Shown here one piece after another: positions 28,807-40,703 of a stretch of DNA of 64,000 nt. The notes beneath the pieces were generated by a model. It ran no database searches. It was given only the letters and a program-made list of their open reading frames with translations, and had not been told where the DNA came from. The stretch's first letter is position 1. The number at the start of each line of letters is the position of its first letter. This stretch comes from Altererythrobacter sp. C41 (lineage in GTDB: Bacteria > Pseudomonadota > Alphaproteobacteria > Sphingomonadales > Sphingomonadaceae): contig NZ_JAEVFE010000002.1 in NCBI RefSeq assembly GCF_016803135.1, positions 372,001 to 436,000 of the forward strand. The letters are read 5' to 3'. Both the position numbers and the translations under genes were made by a program.

Positions 28807-28843
28807 CACAACGCTGGAACTTTCGAAAAGCGCAACAGACTCC

Positions 28844-29911
28844 TCATGAGCATTGCGCGTGGTGCAACATCTTGTGATCGGCAAGCACGAGTGCCATCAT
28901 CGCCGCGACCACCGGCGTCCCCCGGATGCCGACGCATGGGTCGTGACGGCCCTTGGTGCGGATCTGGGTTGCCTCGCCCTCTCTCGTGATCGAATCGACC
29001 GGGGTCAGGATCGAGCTGGTCGGCTTGAAGGCGATGCGGCAGACGACCGGCTGGCCGGTCGCGATGCCGCCGGCGATGCCGCCCGCGTGATTGGCCGTGA
29101 ACTCGGGACCGTTCACGCCGGGGCGCATCGGGTCGGCATTCTCCTCGCCGCGCAAGGCGGCGGCGCCGAAGCCGTCGCCGATCTCGACGCCCTTGACCGC
29201 GTTGATCCCCATCATGGCCGAGGCGAGGTCGGCGTCGAGCTTGGCGTAGATGGGCGCGCCCCAGCCGGCCGGCACACCCTCGGCCACGCATTCGACGACT
29301 GCGCCAAGGCTGGAGCCGTCCTTGCGCGCCGCGTCGATCAGGTTTTCCCAGCGCTTGGCCGCCCAGCTATCGGGGCAGAAGAACGGGTTGTCGCCGATCG
29401 TGTCGAGGTTCATCGCCTCGCGGTCGATGGCGTCGCTGCCGATCTGGACGACGTAGGCGGTGATCGTCACCTCGGGGATCACCAGCCGCGCGACGGCGCC
29501 GGCCGCGACCCGCGCCGCCGTCTCGCGCGCCGAGCTGCGCCCCCCGCCGCGATAATCGCGCAGGCCGTATTTCGCGTCGTAGGCGTAGTCGGCATGGCCG
29601 GGACGGTAGGCGGCGGCGATTTCCGAATAGTCCTTCGATCGCTGATCGGTGTTCTCGATCATCAGCGAGATGGGCGTTCCGGTCGTGCGACCCTCGAACG
29701 TGCCGGAGAGGATCTTCACCCGGTCCGGCTCCTGCCGTTGGGTGGTGAACTTCGACTGCCCGGGCCGCCGTGCATCGAGGAACGGCTGGATCTGCTGTTC
29801 AGAAAGCTCCAGCCCCGGCGGACATCCGTCGACCACCGCGCCCAGCGCCGGCCCGTGGCTCTCCCCCCAGGTCGTCATGCGGAAAACCCGCCCGAATGTG
29901 TTCCAGCTCAT
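28844..29911 (-). CDS. aroC: Chorismate synthase
   Basis: The 355-residue enzyme performs the last shikimate step, forming chorismate from EPSP with reduced FMN. Signatures are TTWGESHG near the N-terminus, [16 protein letters not shown] and GIRGTPVV near the C-terminus. The start [10 protein letters not shown] is the family standard; longer in-frame starts give a non-conserved leader. It supplies chorismate for pabBC and pheA in the same window. It diverges from ruvA, 157 bp away. Confidence 0.97.
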   Translation of the reverse strand: MSWNTFGRVFRMTTWGESHGPALGAVVDGCPPGLELSEQQIQPFLDARRPGQSKFTTQRQEPDRVKILSGTFEGRTTGTPISLMIENTDQRSKDYSEIAAAYRPGHADYAYDAKYGLRDYRGGGRSSARETAARVAAGAVARLVIPEVTITAYVVQIGSDAIDREAMNLDTIGDNPFFCPDSWAAKRWENLIDAARKDGSSLGAVVECVAEGVPAGWGAPIYAKLDADLASAMMGINAVKGVEIGDGFGAAALRGEENADPMRPGVNGPEFTANHAGGIAGGIATGQPVVCRIAFKPTSSILTPVDSITREGEATQIRTKGRHDPCVGIRGTPVVAAMMALVLADHKMLHHAQCS

Positions 29912-30068
29912 GCGGGAGGGATGTGGCGCAAGATTTCGGGCCTGTCCAATGCCGGAGAGGAAGGAATTTTTGTTTCGCGCAAAGACGCGAAGAAGGTCGC
30001 TGCGAGGCACTGCGGACAAAACAACGCCGGCACTGGCCAAACCGCCCGCGCTCGGGCAGGAACAAAGC

Positions 30069-30668
30069 ATGATTGCGAAGCTGAAGGGCCTGCTCGACGA
30101 AACCGGTGCGGACTGGGCGGTGATCGACGTCGCGGGCGTCGGCTACCTCGTCCACTGTTCGTCGAAGACGCTCGCCGCGCTGGGCGATGTGGGCGAGGCG
30201 TGCACGATCTACACCGACCTGCAGGTGAGTGAGAACGACATGCGCCTGCTCGGTTTCGCGGAAGCAGCCGAGCGGGACTGGTTCCGGCTGCTGACGCAGG
30301 TGCAGGGCGTGGGCGGCAAGGTCGCACTGGCAATCCTTTCCGCGCTCTCGCCGGGCGAGCTGCAGGCGGCCTGCGCGGGAGGCGACGCGGCGATGGTGGC
30401 GCGCGCGCAGGGTGTCGGCCCGAAGCTGGCGAGCCGCATCGTCAACGAGCTGAGGGACAAGGCCGGGGCGCTACCAGGCGGAGGTGCGGGCGCGGTGCCA
30501 GCCACCCCCGCCGGCGGTGCCAGCGCCGACGCGGTCTCTGCCCTCGAGAACCTGGGTTTCAAGCCTGCGGTGGCAGCTCGCGCCGTCGCCGCGGCGCAGG
30601 GCGAACTTGGCGAAGGCGCCAGCGAGAGCGACCTGATCCGCGTCGCGCTGAAGAGGGCAGCGGGGTGA
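30069..30668 (+). CDS. ruvA: Holliday junction branch migration protein RuvA
   Basis: A 199-residue RuvA, which binds four-way junctions and loads RuvB. The N-terminal OB fold begins [11 protein letters not shown]. The two helix-hairpin-helix motifs ([10 protein letters not shown] and [10 protein letters not shown]) are intact, and the C-terminal UBA-like RuvB-binding domain ([17 protein letters not shown]) is present. The stop overlaps the next gene's GTG by 4 bp. No ruvC is seen upstream, where it would usually lie. Confidence 0.96.
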   Translation: MIAKLKGLLDETGADWAVIDVAGVGYLVHCSSKTLAALGDVGEACTIYTDLQVSENDMRLLGFAEAAERDWFRLLTQVQGVGGKVALAILSALSPGELQAACAGGDAAMVARAQGVGPKLASRIVNELRDKAGALPGGGAGAVPATPAGGASADAVSALENLGFKPAVAARAVAAAQGELGEGASESDLIRVALKRAAG

Positions 30669-31081
30669 GGCTGGCACTCGGCCATCTCTCCCGCTGGAGC
30701 GATCTTACGCTGTTCGGCCTGCGCGCGCTGACCGGCGGCTTCCTGATCCACGAGACCTGGGACAACGTGACCAGCCGCGCGCGGATGAACGAGTTCGTGC
30801 AGTTCCTCGACCAGTTCGGGTTCCCCCTGCCGTGGCTGCTCGCGCCGTTCTCAGTCGCGGTCCAGTTCGGGTGCGGCGCCCTGCTGATCGCGGGTCTGTT
30901 GACCCGCTGGGCCGGGCTGCTGATCGCCGCCAACTTCACTGTCGCGATCGTCATGGTGCATTGGAACGAGCCGTTCCGCGGCTGGTGGCCGGCGATCGTG
31001 CTGGTGTTCCTGGGCCTTCATTTCGCTGCGTCGGGATCGGGCAAGTTCGGCGTCGACCGGTTCTTCGGGAGAGGCCGGTGA
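30665..31081 (+). CDS. DoxX-family membrane protein between ruvA and ruvB
   Basis: A 138-residue protein with four predicted helices (about 15-33, 58-78, 82-100, 108-122). The pattern [18 protein letters not shown], followed by [21 protein letters not shown], fits the DoxX/TQO small-subunit group. DoxX-like proteins are linked to redox or envelope processes in other bacteria; no role in recombination is known. Both junctions with ruvA and ruvB are GTGA overlaps, so translation is coupled through the operon. The start is GTG. Confidence 0.85.
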   Translation: MRLALGHLSRWSDLTLFGLRALTGGFLIHETWDNVTSRARMNEFVQFLDQFGFPLPWLLAPFSVAVQFGCGALLIAGLLTRWAGLLIAANFTVAIVMVHWNEPFRGWWPAIVLVFLGLHFAASGSGKFGVDRFFGRGR

Positions 31082-32130
31082 ACCTCGACGATCCCGACCG
31101 GCTGACCGCACCCGATCGTCAGAGCGGCGATGTCGACGCCGCGCTGCGCCCGAAGTCCCTGGGCGAGTTCATCGGGCAGGAGGCGGCGCGCGAGAACCTG
31201 CGCGTGTTCATCGAGAGCGCACGGTCGCGCGGGGAGGCGATGGACCATGTGCTGTTCTTCGGGCCCCCCGGCCTCGGCAAGACGACGCTGGCGCAGATCG
31301 TCGCCAAGGAGCTCGGGGTCGGCTTTCGCGCCACCAGCGGGCCGGTGATCGCCAAGGCGGGCGATCTGGCAGCGCTGCTGACCAATCTCGAACCGCACGA
31401 CGTGCTGTTCATCGACGAGATCCATCGGCTCAATCCGGTGGTCGAGGAAGTGCTGTATCCGGCGATGGAGGACCGCGCGCTCGACCTCATCATCGGCGAA
31501 GGCCCCTCGGCGCGCAGCGTGCGGATCGACCTGCCGCCCTTCACGCTGGTCGGCGCGACCACGCGGCAGGGCCTGCTGACGACGCCGCTGCGCGACCGGT
31601 TCGGCATTCCGGTGCGGCTCAACTTTTACACCCACGAGGAACTCGATCTCGTCGTCAGCCGCGGCGCGCGGCTGCTGGGGATGGAGATCGACCCTGCGGG
31701 CGCGCGCGAGATCGCGCGCCGCAGCCGGGGCACGCCGCGCGTCGCCGGGCGGCTGCTGCGCCGGGTGCGCGACTTCGCGCATGTCGCGGGCATAGGTGGG
31801 TCTCAGGGGGGCACGGTGACGCGCAAGGTCGCGGACGAGGCGCTGACCCGGCTGGAGATCGATCGCCTCGGCCTCGATGCGATGGACCGGCGCTATCTCA
31901 CCATGATCGCGACCACCTATCGGGGCGGCCCTGTGGGCGTGGAAACGCTTGCCGCCGGGCTCTCGGAGCCGCGCGACACGGTCGAGGAAGTGATCGAGCC
32001 CTACCTGATCCAGCTCGGCCTGGTGGCCCGCACGGCACGCGGGCGGTGCCTCAACGAATCGGGCTGGACCCACCTCGAGATGACGCCGCCCAAAGGCGCG
32101 CAGTCGGGCTTGTTCGACGAAAATCCCTAA
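31078..32130 (+). CDS. ruvB: Holliday junction DNA helicase RuvB
   Basis: A 350-residue AAA+ motor for branch migration. The P-loop is [11 protein letters not shown] near 59-69 and Walker B is LFIDEIHRL. Sensor 1 (GATTRQGLL), the arginine-finger region and the C-terminal winged helix ([12 protein letters not shown]) are seen. The start is GTG, overlapping the stop of the DoxX gene; the longer open frame reads that gene out of frame. A C-terminal tail ([12 protein letters not shown]) is typical of alphaproteobacterial RuvB. Confidence 0.97.
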   Translation: MNLDDPDRLTAPDRQSGDVDAALRPKSLGEFIGQEAARENLRVFIESARSRGEAMDHVLFFGPPGLGKTTLAQIVAKELGVGFRATSGPVIAKAGDLAALLTNLEPHDVLFIDEIHRLNPVVEEVLYPAMEDRALDLIIGEGPSARSVRIDLPPFTLVGATTRQGLLTTPLRDRFGIPVRLNFYTHEELDLVVSRGARLLGMEIDPAGAREIARRSRGTPRVAGRLLRRVRDFAHVAGIGGSQGGTVTRKVADEALTRLEIDRLGLDAMDRRYLTMIATTYRGGPVGVETLAAGLSEPRDTVEEVIEPYLIQLGLVARTARGRCLNESGWTHLEMTPPKGAQSGLFDENP

Positions 32131-32340
32131 CGGGAAGGCAAGGAATTCCGCGGTTTTCGCCCCAACGCGGGACAAGTCGCGCCAGCACGCGGTTTTCGGC
32201 CGGTTTTCTTCGGCCGGGGCCTCCGAAAAGTGGTTAAAACGATTGCCGCGTTAGCTGCGTTGCGTTCCCATGGCATGACAAGGAGCCATCCGTGACCGGG
32301 TTCGCCGGCCGCCGGGCTCCGCGCAACGAGAGAACTTGTC

Positions 32341-33243
32341 ATGTCGGTAAAGATGGCTCTGGCGAAACTGTCCGTGACTGCGGTCGGCGGCGCGCTGCTC
32401 GCAGGCGGCGCGGTCCACGTGGCCGAGAAGCAGATCACCGACACGCCTTCGTACAAGTCGGACAAGATTCAGCCGGTCCGCTACATCAAGGAATCGCCCA
32501 AGATCGTAAGGCGCGCGGTGCCCGAGGAACGGCGCAAGCGGCGCGTGGTCGAGCGCGAGGTCGAATGCGTGCCGGCGGGGCCGGCGGCACCCGCGCACGC
32601 ACTGCCCGCACCCGCCTACGACGAGGAGTGCCCTCCGGCCTACCAGGTCGCGATGGTGCCGGTGCCGCTGCCTCCTGCGCCCCCGATTTCGGGCGGTAGC
32701 AGCGGCGGTGTGACGGTGATCGGCGGCAGCGGCGGCTTCGGCGGTTTCGGCGGAGGGTTCTTCGGCGGCTTCTTCGGTGGCGGGAGCAGCAGCGGCGGCA
32801 ACGTCGTGGTAACCTCGACCACGTCGGGCAGCTCCACCTCGACCTCCACCGGCGGCAGCTCCACCTCGTCGGGGGGTAGCTCCACCTCCACCTCTTCGGG
32901 TGGTAGCTCGACCTCGACTTCGACCGGAGGCAGTTCGACCTCGACCTCCACGGGCGGGAGCTCGACCTCGACCTCGGGCAACGTGTCGACCAGCACCTCG
33001 ACTTCGGGCAACGTCACCAGCAGCACGAGCACTAGCAGTTCCACCAGCACGTCGAGCAGCACCAGTTCGAGCACGAGCAGCTCGACCAGCTCGAGCACGT
33101 CGTCCTCGACCAGCACGTCCTCCAGCACCGGCGGTACCACCAGCGGCACGCAGGTGCCGGCCCCGCCGATGACGATCCTCTTCGGCCTCGCCGTCGCAGC
33201 GGTGCTCGGCCGGCGCAAGTTCAAGGCGGCGAAGGCGGCTTAG
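32341..33243 (+). CDS. Exported Ser/Thr/Gly-rich repeat protein with PEP-CTERM-like C-terminal sorting signal
   Basis: A 300-residue orphan. The N-terminus has a weak signal-like hydrophobic segment (about 8-24). A basic region (VRRAVPEERRKRRVV, about 56-70) and a Pro/Ala region follow. From about 120 comes a Gly/Phe patch (GFGGFGGGFFGGFF), then about 115 residues almost entirely Ser, Thr and Gly. The last 29 residues read VPAPP, a hydrophobic helix and GRRKFK, the tripartite plan of PEP-CTERM proteins. In that family an exosortase removes the tail and the Ser/Thr zone is often glycosylated. No exosortase is in this window. A terminator follows. Confidence 0.7.
   Translation: MSVKMALAKLSVTAVGGALLAGGAVHVAEKQITDTPSYKSDKIQPVRYIKESPKIVRRAVPEERRKRRVVEREVECVPAGPAAPAHALPAPAYDEECPPAYQVAMVPVPLPPAPPISGGSSGGVTVIGGSGGFGGFGGGFFGGFFGGGSSSGGNVVVTSTTSGSSTSTSTGGSSTSSGGSSTSTSSGGSSTSTSTGGSSTSTSTGGSSTSTSGNVSTSTSTSGNVTSSTSTSSSTSTSSSTSSSTSSSTSSSTSSSTSTSSSTGGTTSGTQVPAPPMTILFGLAVAAVLGRRKFKAAKAA
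32803..33156 (+). repeat. Degenerate Ser/Thr-Gly codon repeats
   Basis: Inside the PEP-CTERM-like gene, units of about 30 bp encoding GGSSTSTST are repeated, and then units of SSTS. They vary at third positions, which points to selection on the amino-acid pattern rather than simple recent slippage. Confidence 0.75.
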
Positions 33244-33269
33244 ACCCGCCCTTCGCCACTCCCACGAGA

Positions 33270-33304
33270 AAGGGCGGCCCCCGCGAGGGAGCCGCCCTTT
33301 TTTT
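33270..33304 (+). terminator. Rho-independent terminator between the PEP-CTERM-like gene and acnA
   Basis: A 9-bp stem (AAGGGCGGC / GCCGCCCTT, arms 33270-33278 and 33291-33299) is followed by a run of seven Ts. It lies between convergent genes. The opposite strand has TTTCTCG after the stem, so it may also help to end acnA transcription. Confidence 0.9.
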
Positions 33305-33324
33305 GCGTCCGCGATGCCTGCGCG

Positions 33325-35997
<2,673 letters not shown>

Positions 35998-36188
35998 GCT
36001 GTGCGTCGTCCTTTCGTGAATGGCGTCCGCCGCCTGCGCTCCGGCGGAAGAGTCGCGATTTTGCCGCGGCACCTGCGCGTTCGCGCGCGAGGCGTCAAGG
36101 GCGCGCGCCCGGAACCGTGCGGTGCGCCGGGGCATTGGTTCTGCGAAACGGGCCGCCAGCCGAGCGCGCGGCCGAGTGGAGAGACACG

Positions 36189-36359
36189 ATGATCGACCAT
36201 GCGAAAACGGATTCCGATCCGCGCGATGCCGTGCGCGCTGCGGTTCTCGCCGGGGCGCTTGCCGTCGCCGCCTGCTTCGGTGCCGCGGCGACCTTCGCCG
36301 GCCAGCCGGCCGAAGCGGCCGAAGCGGCGCAGGTGCACCAGCCGGAGCAGCGGCGCTAG
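36189..36359 (+). CDS. Small exported or membrane peptide (56 aa), unknown function
   Basis: A 56-residue protein with a charged N-terminus, a hydrophobic Ala-rich segment (about 15-34) and an AEAAEAAQ region that could be a signal-peptidase site. A convincing RBS (GGAGAGA) stands 5 bp before the ATG. The gene diverges from acnA and its stop overlaps the end of the convergent DMT transporter gene by 4 bp. No family recognised. Confidence 0.5.
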   Translation: MIDHAKTDSDPRDAVRAAVLAGALAVAACFGAAATFAGQPAEAAEAAQVHQPEQRR

Positions 36360-37273
36360 AGCGCGCTTTGCTCGGGCCGGCGGCGCGCGGCGATCCAGCA
36401 GCCGACTACGATCAGCGCCGCGCCAGCGACCGTGCCGGGGCCGAGTTCCTCGCGGAAGAACAGCCAGCCGAACAGCGCGGCCCAGAGGAAGGCCGAATAC
36501 TCGATCGGCAGGAGCACCTGCGTCTCGGCCCGCGCATAGGCCCAGGCCAGCGCGATTGCGGCGCCCGTGGCGAGCAGCGCGGCCGCGCCGATGTCGCGCC
36601 AGGCGGCCGGGTCCGGCACGATGAACAACAGCGGGGCGAGCGGCAGCAGAGTGAGCGTGACCACGCCGTTCTGGAATGTCGCGACTTCGAGGGGCCGGGC
36701 GACGAGCGCCTGCTCGCGCTGGATCACCAGATTCCAGGCGTAGAGCAGCGTCGAGAATGCCATCGCCGACAGGCCCAGCACGGCATCGCGGTCGAGCTCC
36801 TGGGTTCCGAGCTTGCCGGTGACGATCACCACCACGCCCGCCAGGCCGAGCAGTGCGGCGATCACCGCTCGCCGCTCGATCGTCTCCCCCAGCAGGATCG
36901 CGGCAAGATAGAGCGCGATCAGCGGCGCCACGAAAGAGAGTGCGATCGCTTCCGCCAGCGGCAGGCGCACGAGCGCGAAGAAGAAGGTGAGCGCCATGAA
37001 GGCAACGACGATCCCGCGCTTCAGGTGAATGCGCAGCACGTGCCGTGCCGGCCAGCGCCCGCCGAGCCCGAGCCAGAAGGGAGCGACGACCGCGAACCCG
37101 ATCGCCGTGCGCAGCACCAGCGCGCTATAGGCACCGACCGCGATCGCGGCCGACTTCATGAACGCATCCATCGCTGCGAACAGCGCGATTCCCGCCACGG
37201 TGACGAGGATGGGCAACTGGCGGTGCTCGGGAAGCATCGCAGCGGCCATAGGCCGGGTGTTGCGGCGCGTCAT
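36356..37273 (-). CDS. EamA/DMT-family transporter
   Basis: A 305-residue membrane protein of the drug/metabolite superfamily, with ten predicted helices in two five-helix EamA repeats (about 20-150 and 160-295). The repeat-end motifs are recognisable: [17 protein letters not shown] in the first and [19 protein letters not shown] in the second. Such carriers export small metabolites; the substrate cannot be told. Divergent from the L,D-transpeptidase gene, 117 bp away. Confidence 0.88.
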   Translation of the reverse strand: MTRRNTRPMAAAMLPEHRQLPILVTVAGIALFAAMDAFMKSAAIAVGAYSALVLRTAIGFAVVAPFWLGLGGRWPARHVLRIHLKRGIVVAFMALTFFFALVRLPLAEAIALSFVAPLIALYLAAILLGETIERRAVIAALLGLAGVVVIVTGKLGTQELDRDAVLGLSAMAFSTLLYAWNLVIQREQALVARPLEVATFQNGVVTLTLLPLAPLLFIVPDPAAWRDIGAAALLATGAAIALAWAYARAETQVLLPIEYSAFLWAALFGWLFFREELGPGTVAGAALIVVGCWIAARRRPEQSAL

Positions 37274-37390
37274 CAGCCATCTGAATTCAGCCGCCAGTCA
37301 GCCGCGGTGCTTGATGCGCATGTTTCGTTAAGGCAAATTCGCACCGGCCCTCGCTGCGACCAGAGGTGCCGGGGGTTAGAGACAGAGACA

Positions 37391-38857
37391 ATGACCAGCA
37401 AACTTTCGCCAATCTTCCTTGCCGCCGCATCGCTGACGGTGCTCCACCCCGCCGCCGTCGCGGCGCAGCAGCAGGCGCCGGAGAACCTCCTGCCGGAATC
37501 GCAGGCGGTCGGCCAGTATCCGGTCAGGCCGGACAACGACGTTGTCGCCAGCGAGCCGGCGCGGCCCGTTCGCCCGGTGCCGCCGGCGCCGGTCGCTGCG
37601 CCCGGCGATCCGGTCCGCACGATCGCCAAGGAAGTGGTCCAGCAGTTCGAACCGGCGGTCCAGCCCTGGACGGTCGCGAACGCGGAGCAGCTGGCGACCG
37701 TCATCGCCGGGATCGGCACCGAAGGGCTCGACCCTGCCGACTATGACGAGCTGGCCCTGCGCCAGGCGATCGCGGGTGGCCCGGGCGAGCAGCTCGACCA
37801 GGTGGCGAGCCGCGCCTTCGCCTGGCTGGTAGAGGACATGCGCGATGGGCGCACGCCGATGGAGGCGCGCAAGCAGTGGTTCGTGGTCGATCCCGATCCC
37901 GACCGCTACCGCACCGGCGACGTGATGGCCGGGGCGCTTGCCAGCGGCGACATCGCGGGCGCACTGCAGAATCTTGCGCCGCTCCACCCGGATTACGCCA
38001 AGCTCAAGGCCGAACTCGCCGCGACCCCGGCGGGGGAGGCCTCCAAGCGCAAGCTGATCCGCGCCAACATGGACCGCTGGCGCTGGCTCGCGCGTGATCT
38101 CGGCAACCAGTACCTGATGACCAACGTGCCCGAGTTCCAATTGCGGCTGACGGTCAACGACAAGATCCTGCGGACCTACAAGACGATCGTCGGCAAGCCG
38201 GGCCGCACCGCGACCCCGCAGCTCGCCGAGACGGTGGAAGGGGTGATCTTCAACCCCAACTGGACGGTGCCGCAGTCGATCGTGAAGGGCGAAGGGCTCG
38301 GCGCGCGGGTGCTCGGCAATCCCGGGTGGGCGCGGGCCAACGGTTACAAGGGCTGGCGCGACAAGGAGACCGGTTTCGTCACCGTCGTCCAGCAGCCCGG
38401 GCCGGGCAACTCGCTCGGGCTGATGAAGCTCGACATGCCCAATCCGCATGCGATCTTCCTGCACGACACGCCTTCGCGCCACTTGTTCAACAACGCCAAC
38501 CGCGCGCTCAGCCACGGGTGCATCCGAACCGAGCGGGCGAGCGAACTGGCGATCACGCTGGCGATCCTCGCGCAGGCTCCCAAGACCGACGAGGAGCGCA
38601 AGGTGGCGGCCGGGGAAGCGGTCGAGATCCTGAAGTCGGGCGAATACACGAAGGTCCCGTTCACCACGCGGATGCCGGTCTACATCACCTATTTCACGAT
38701 GGGCACCGATATCGACGGCGAGATGCGCAGCTTCAAGGATATCTACGGCCGGGACGCTCCGGTCCTCGCCGCACTCGACCAGCCCCGCCAGGAGAACCGG
38801 GCGCGGCGCACGAGCGAGGAAGCGGTCGAGATCATCGACGACATGAAGACCACCTGA
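37391..38857 (+). CDS. YcbB-type L,D-transpeptidase
   Basis: A 488-residue periplasmic enzyme. A signal peptide (about 1-25, ending AVAAQ) precedes a Pro/Val-rich linker (about 50-72). A YcbB-like scaffold and the YkuD catalytic domain follow (about 250-430), with HDTPSRHLF and SHGCIR, the active-site Cys in the latter. These enzymes make 3-3 peptidoglycan cross-links or attach proteins and are not blocked by most penicillins. The ATG follows the sequence GACAATG without a strong RBS; upstream in-frame codons reach into other genes and are rejected. Confidence 0.92.
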   Translation: MTSKLSPIFLAAASLTVLHPAAVAAQQQAPENLLPESQAVGQYPVRPDNDVVASEPARPVRPVPPAPVAAPGDPVRTIAKEVVQQFEPAVQPWTVANAEQLATVIAGIGTEGLDPADYDELALRQAIAGGPGEQLDQVASRAFAWLVEDMRDGRTPMEARKQWFVVDPDPDRYRTGDVMAGALASGDIAGALQNLAPLHPDYAKLKAELAATPAGEASKRKLIRANMDRWRWLARDLGNQYLMTNVPEFQLRLTVNDKILRTYKTIVGKPGRTATPQLAETVEGVIFNPNWTVPQSIVKGEGLGARVLGNPGWARANGYKGWRDKETGFVTVVQQPGPGNSLGLMKLDMPNPHAIFLHDTPSRHLFNNANRALSHGCIRTERASELAITLAILAQAPKTDEERKVAAGEAVEILKSGEYTKVPFTTRMPVYITYFTMGTDIDGEMRSFKDIYGRDAPVLAALDQPRQENRARRTSEEAVEIIDDMKTT

Positions 38858-38872
38858 GAGGTCTCGCTTTCC

Positions 38873-38898
38873 GTCATCCCGGCTTTCGCTGGGATGAC
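38873..38898. repeat. 26-bp palindrome with TTTC loop
   Basis: Same sequence as the palindrome at 26219 except for one base in the left arm. It lies between two convergent L,D-transpeptidase genes, 15 bp after the first. Confidence 0.88.
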
Positions 38899-38907
38899 GA
38901 AGAGTGG

Positions 38908-39624
38908 TCAGTAGACGCCCGGGTTCAGGATGTCCTCGCCGCGGGGCGGCTGCGGCGTCAGCGGCGTGATCTGGCCTGCACCCTGGGCGGGGCGCGGGAC
39001 GGTGGTGCCGTCCGCCGCCAGGCCCAGGCGATCGGCGAAGAGTACGCGGCCGCCGCCGAGCTGGAGCAAGGCCAGCTTGAAGTCCGCGTCGCCCATCGCG
39101 AAACAGCCGTTGGAACGGCCGAGGCGGCCCCAGCGGGCGAGGTGCTCGGGCTCCGCATAGGCGGCGCGGTGCATCACGATCGCGCGGTCGAGCGCGTTCG
39201 AATTGTCCGCCTCCAGCCCCTCCAGCCGGATCGAAGTGCCGAACTGCCCGGTGTACCAGCCGTAGGTCATGTAGGCGCCGCGGCTGGTGCAAAGCGATTC
39301 GGGCACATTGGAGAACCAGTTGAGCCATCCGTCGTGCTCCGGATCGGAGCCGCTGCCGTGCGTGACGAGGTACGAATCGACCCGCCCCGCCTCGAGATTG
39401 ACGAAGTGGAAGCGCGGCTCCGAACTGCGCAGCCCGAAGTCGGCGATGCCGACGATGTCGGTGCGCCAGAGGATCGATCCCGCCTTCTGCTGTTCCCGCT
39501 TCGCGATCTCCGCCAGGATCGCGTCGCGCGGGTTTCCACCCCGCACTTGCGCCGGGAGGCGGGAGGGGAGAGCCATGGTTGCGCCCAGCGCCAGGGCGCC
39601 CTTGATGATACCGCGTCTGTTCAT
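38908..39624 (-). CDS. Secreted murein L,D-transpeptidase catalytic-domain protein (YkuD_2-type)
   Basis: A 238-residue protein with a twin-arginine-like signal (MNRRGIIKGALALGATMALP). The catalytic end reads GRSNGCFAM near 170, the Cys motif of the YkuD_2 group (Pfam PF13645), with an upstream His in IVMHRAAYAEPEHL. Its fold and motif differ from the YcbB-type enzyme encoded next to it on the opposite strand, so two separate families of L,D-transpeptidases adjoin here. The enzyme probably acts on peptidoglycan in the periplasm; its exact reaction is unproven. Confidence 0.82.
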   Translation of the reverse strand: MNRRGIIKGALALGATMALPSRLPAQVRGGNPRDAILAEIAKREQQKAGSILWRTDIVGIADFGLRSSEPRFHFVNLEAGRVDSYLVTHGSGSDPEHDGWLNWFSNVPESLCTSRGAYMTYGWYTGQFGTSIRLEGLEADNSNALDRAIVMHRAAYAEPEHLARWGRLGRSNGCFAMGDADFKLALLQLGGGRVLFADRLGLAADGTTVPRPAQGAGQITPLTPQPPRGEDILNPGVY

Positions 39625-39702
39625 TGTCGGACCCTAGCATAGCAAGCGGTAACGGGAGCGTGAACGGGGAACGGCCCCCGTCATCCACGCGTTTGGCGGA
39701 AC

Positions 39703-40194
39703 ATGAAGCAAATCTTCCTTCCGATGCTGCTCGCGCTCGGCGCCTGCACCGGCGCGCCGCCGCCCGAAGCCGCTCCGCCGCCGTCGGTAGAGGAGAGCAC
39801 GCCGGAAGGTCCCACCGCCACCCGCATCCTCAGTCAGGACGCCGCGCATCGGCTGCGCAACAACAGCGGTATGACATTGCAATGGATCACCTGGGACCGG
39901 CGTGGCGACGTGGAGGTGACGGTCGACGCGAACGGCGTCTGGCATCTGTTGGGGTCGCAAAGCGCGCAGGACGGGCCGGGGCGCGTGACGGTGGAGGGCG
40001 TGGTGACCGAGATCGGCGCCGACTACTTCCTTCTTGATGGACGCGTGACGATCACCGACACGCCCGATCCCGGCCGCCAGTGCGCTGCCGACAAGGTCTG
40101 GCGCTTCGGTGTGACGCAGGGTCGCCAGTACTGGCGGCTGCGCGAATTCGAATGGTGCGACGGCCTGACGGATTACATCGACATATATTTCTGA
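39703..40194 (+). CDS. Small lipoprotein, unknown function
   Basis: A 163-residue predicted lipoprotein: a short hydrophobic signal ends in LGAC, giving a lipidated Cys near 15. A Pro/Glu-rich spacer follows, then a compact beta-rich domain from about 45 with many Trp, Asp and Gly. No domain recognised. The two Cys in RQCAADK and FEWCDG could form a disulfide. It diverges from the YkuD_2 gene and precedes the GIY-YIG unit. Confidence 0.7.
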   Translation: MKQIFLPMLLALGACTGAPPPEAAPPPSVEESTPEGPTATRILSQDAAHRLRNNSGMTLQWITWDRRGDVEVTVDANGVWHLLGSQSAQDGPGRVTVEGVVTEIGADYFLLDGRVTITDTPDPGRQCAADKVWRFGVTQGRQYWRLREFEWCDGLTDYIDIYF

Positions 40195-40227
40195 GCGGTT
40201 GAACGGGGGCGCACTCCCCGCTCTCTC

Positions 40228-40272
40228 CCTCTCCGTCATCCTGAACTCGTTTCAGGATCCATGCCGCCTCCC
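40228..40272 (+). repeat. Left 45-bp arm of an inverted repeat around the GIY-YIG gene
   Basis: This arm matches the reverse of 40683-40727 at 43 of 45 positions. It contains a hairpin (TCCTGAA / TTCAGGA). Confidence 0.92.
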
Positions 40273-40320
40273 TTGGAAGGAGCACCCCGGCGGAAATTAA
40301 TCCGAACCCGACCTTCTTCT

Positions 40321-40347
40321 GTCATGCTGAACTTGGTTCAGCACCCA
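40321..40347 (+). repeat. Third repeat copy, just before the GIY-YIG start
   Basis: A diverged relative of the arm core (GTCATGCTGAAC type), closest to the element at 6826. It lies 20 bp upstream of the nuclease ATG, in the same orientation as the left arm. Confidence 0.8.
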
Positions 40348-40367
40348 TTCCCCGGCACTTTCCGTCC

Positions 40368-40703
40368 ATGCCTATCGAGCGCGATCCGTGCGTCTATATC
40401 CTCGCCAGCGGGCGCTATGGCACGCTCTACATCGGTGTCACCAGCGACCTGATGCAGCGGCTTTATGAGCACCGCGAAGCCGTCACCGGGGGATTCACAA
40501 GCCGATACAAGGTCCACCGGCTCGTCCGCTACGAGATGTTCGACGACATGGAAGGGGCGATCCTGCGCGAGAAGCAGCTCAAGCGCTGGCATCGGCAGTG
40601 GAAGATCAACCTGATCGAAAGCGAGAACCCGCATTGGGCGGACCTGGCGGTGGGGTTGGGCCTTGAACCGCTGGCGCCGCGTGGGCGGCGGCATGGATCC
40701 TGA
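40368..40703 (+). CDS. GIY-YIG endonuclease-domain protein
   Basis: A 111-residue single-domain GIY-YIG protein of the YhbQ-like type. The family motif appears as YILASGRYGTLYIG, with the catalytic Arg in LMQRLYEH and the Glu/Lys-rich helix (AILREKQLKRWHRQWK) with its final LIE. Such proteins cleave or bind structured DNA in the few studied cases; the role of this one is unknown. It lies between inverted 45-bp arms, and its last residues (GRRHGS) and stop codon are written by the right arm. Codon usage looks like the neighbours. Confidence 0.9.
   Translation: MPIERDPCVYILASGRYGTLYIGVTSDLMQRLYEHREAVTGGFTSRYKVHRLVRYEMFDDMEGAILREKQLKRWHRQWKINLIESENPHWADLAVGLGLEPLAPRGRRHGS

Noticed and set aside
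28853-30232. 459-codon open frame antisense to aroC and out of frame with ruvA
   Set aside because: Both true genes have full family signatures in other frames.
32803-33156. CRISPR-like or microsatellite array
   Set aside because: The repeats are in frame, degenerate at third positions and encode a continuous Ser/Thr-rich segment, so they are protein repeats.
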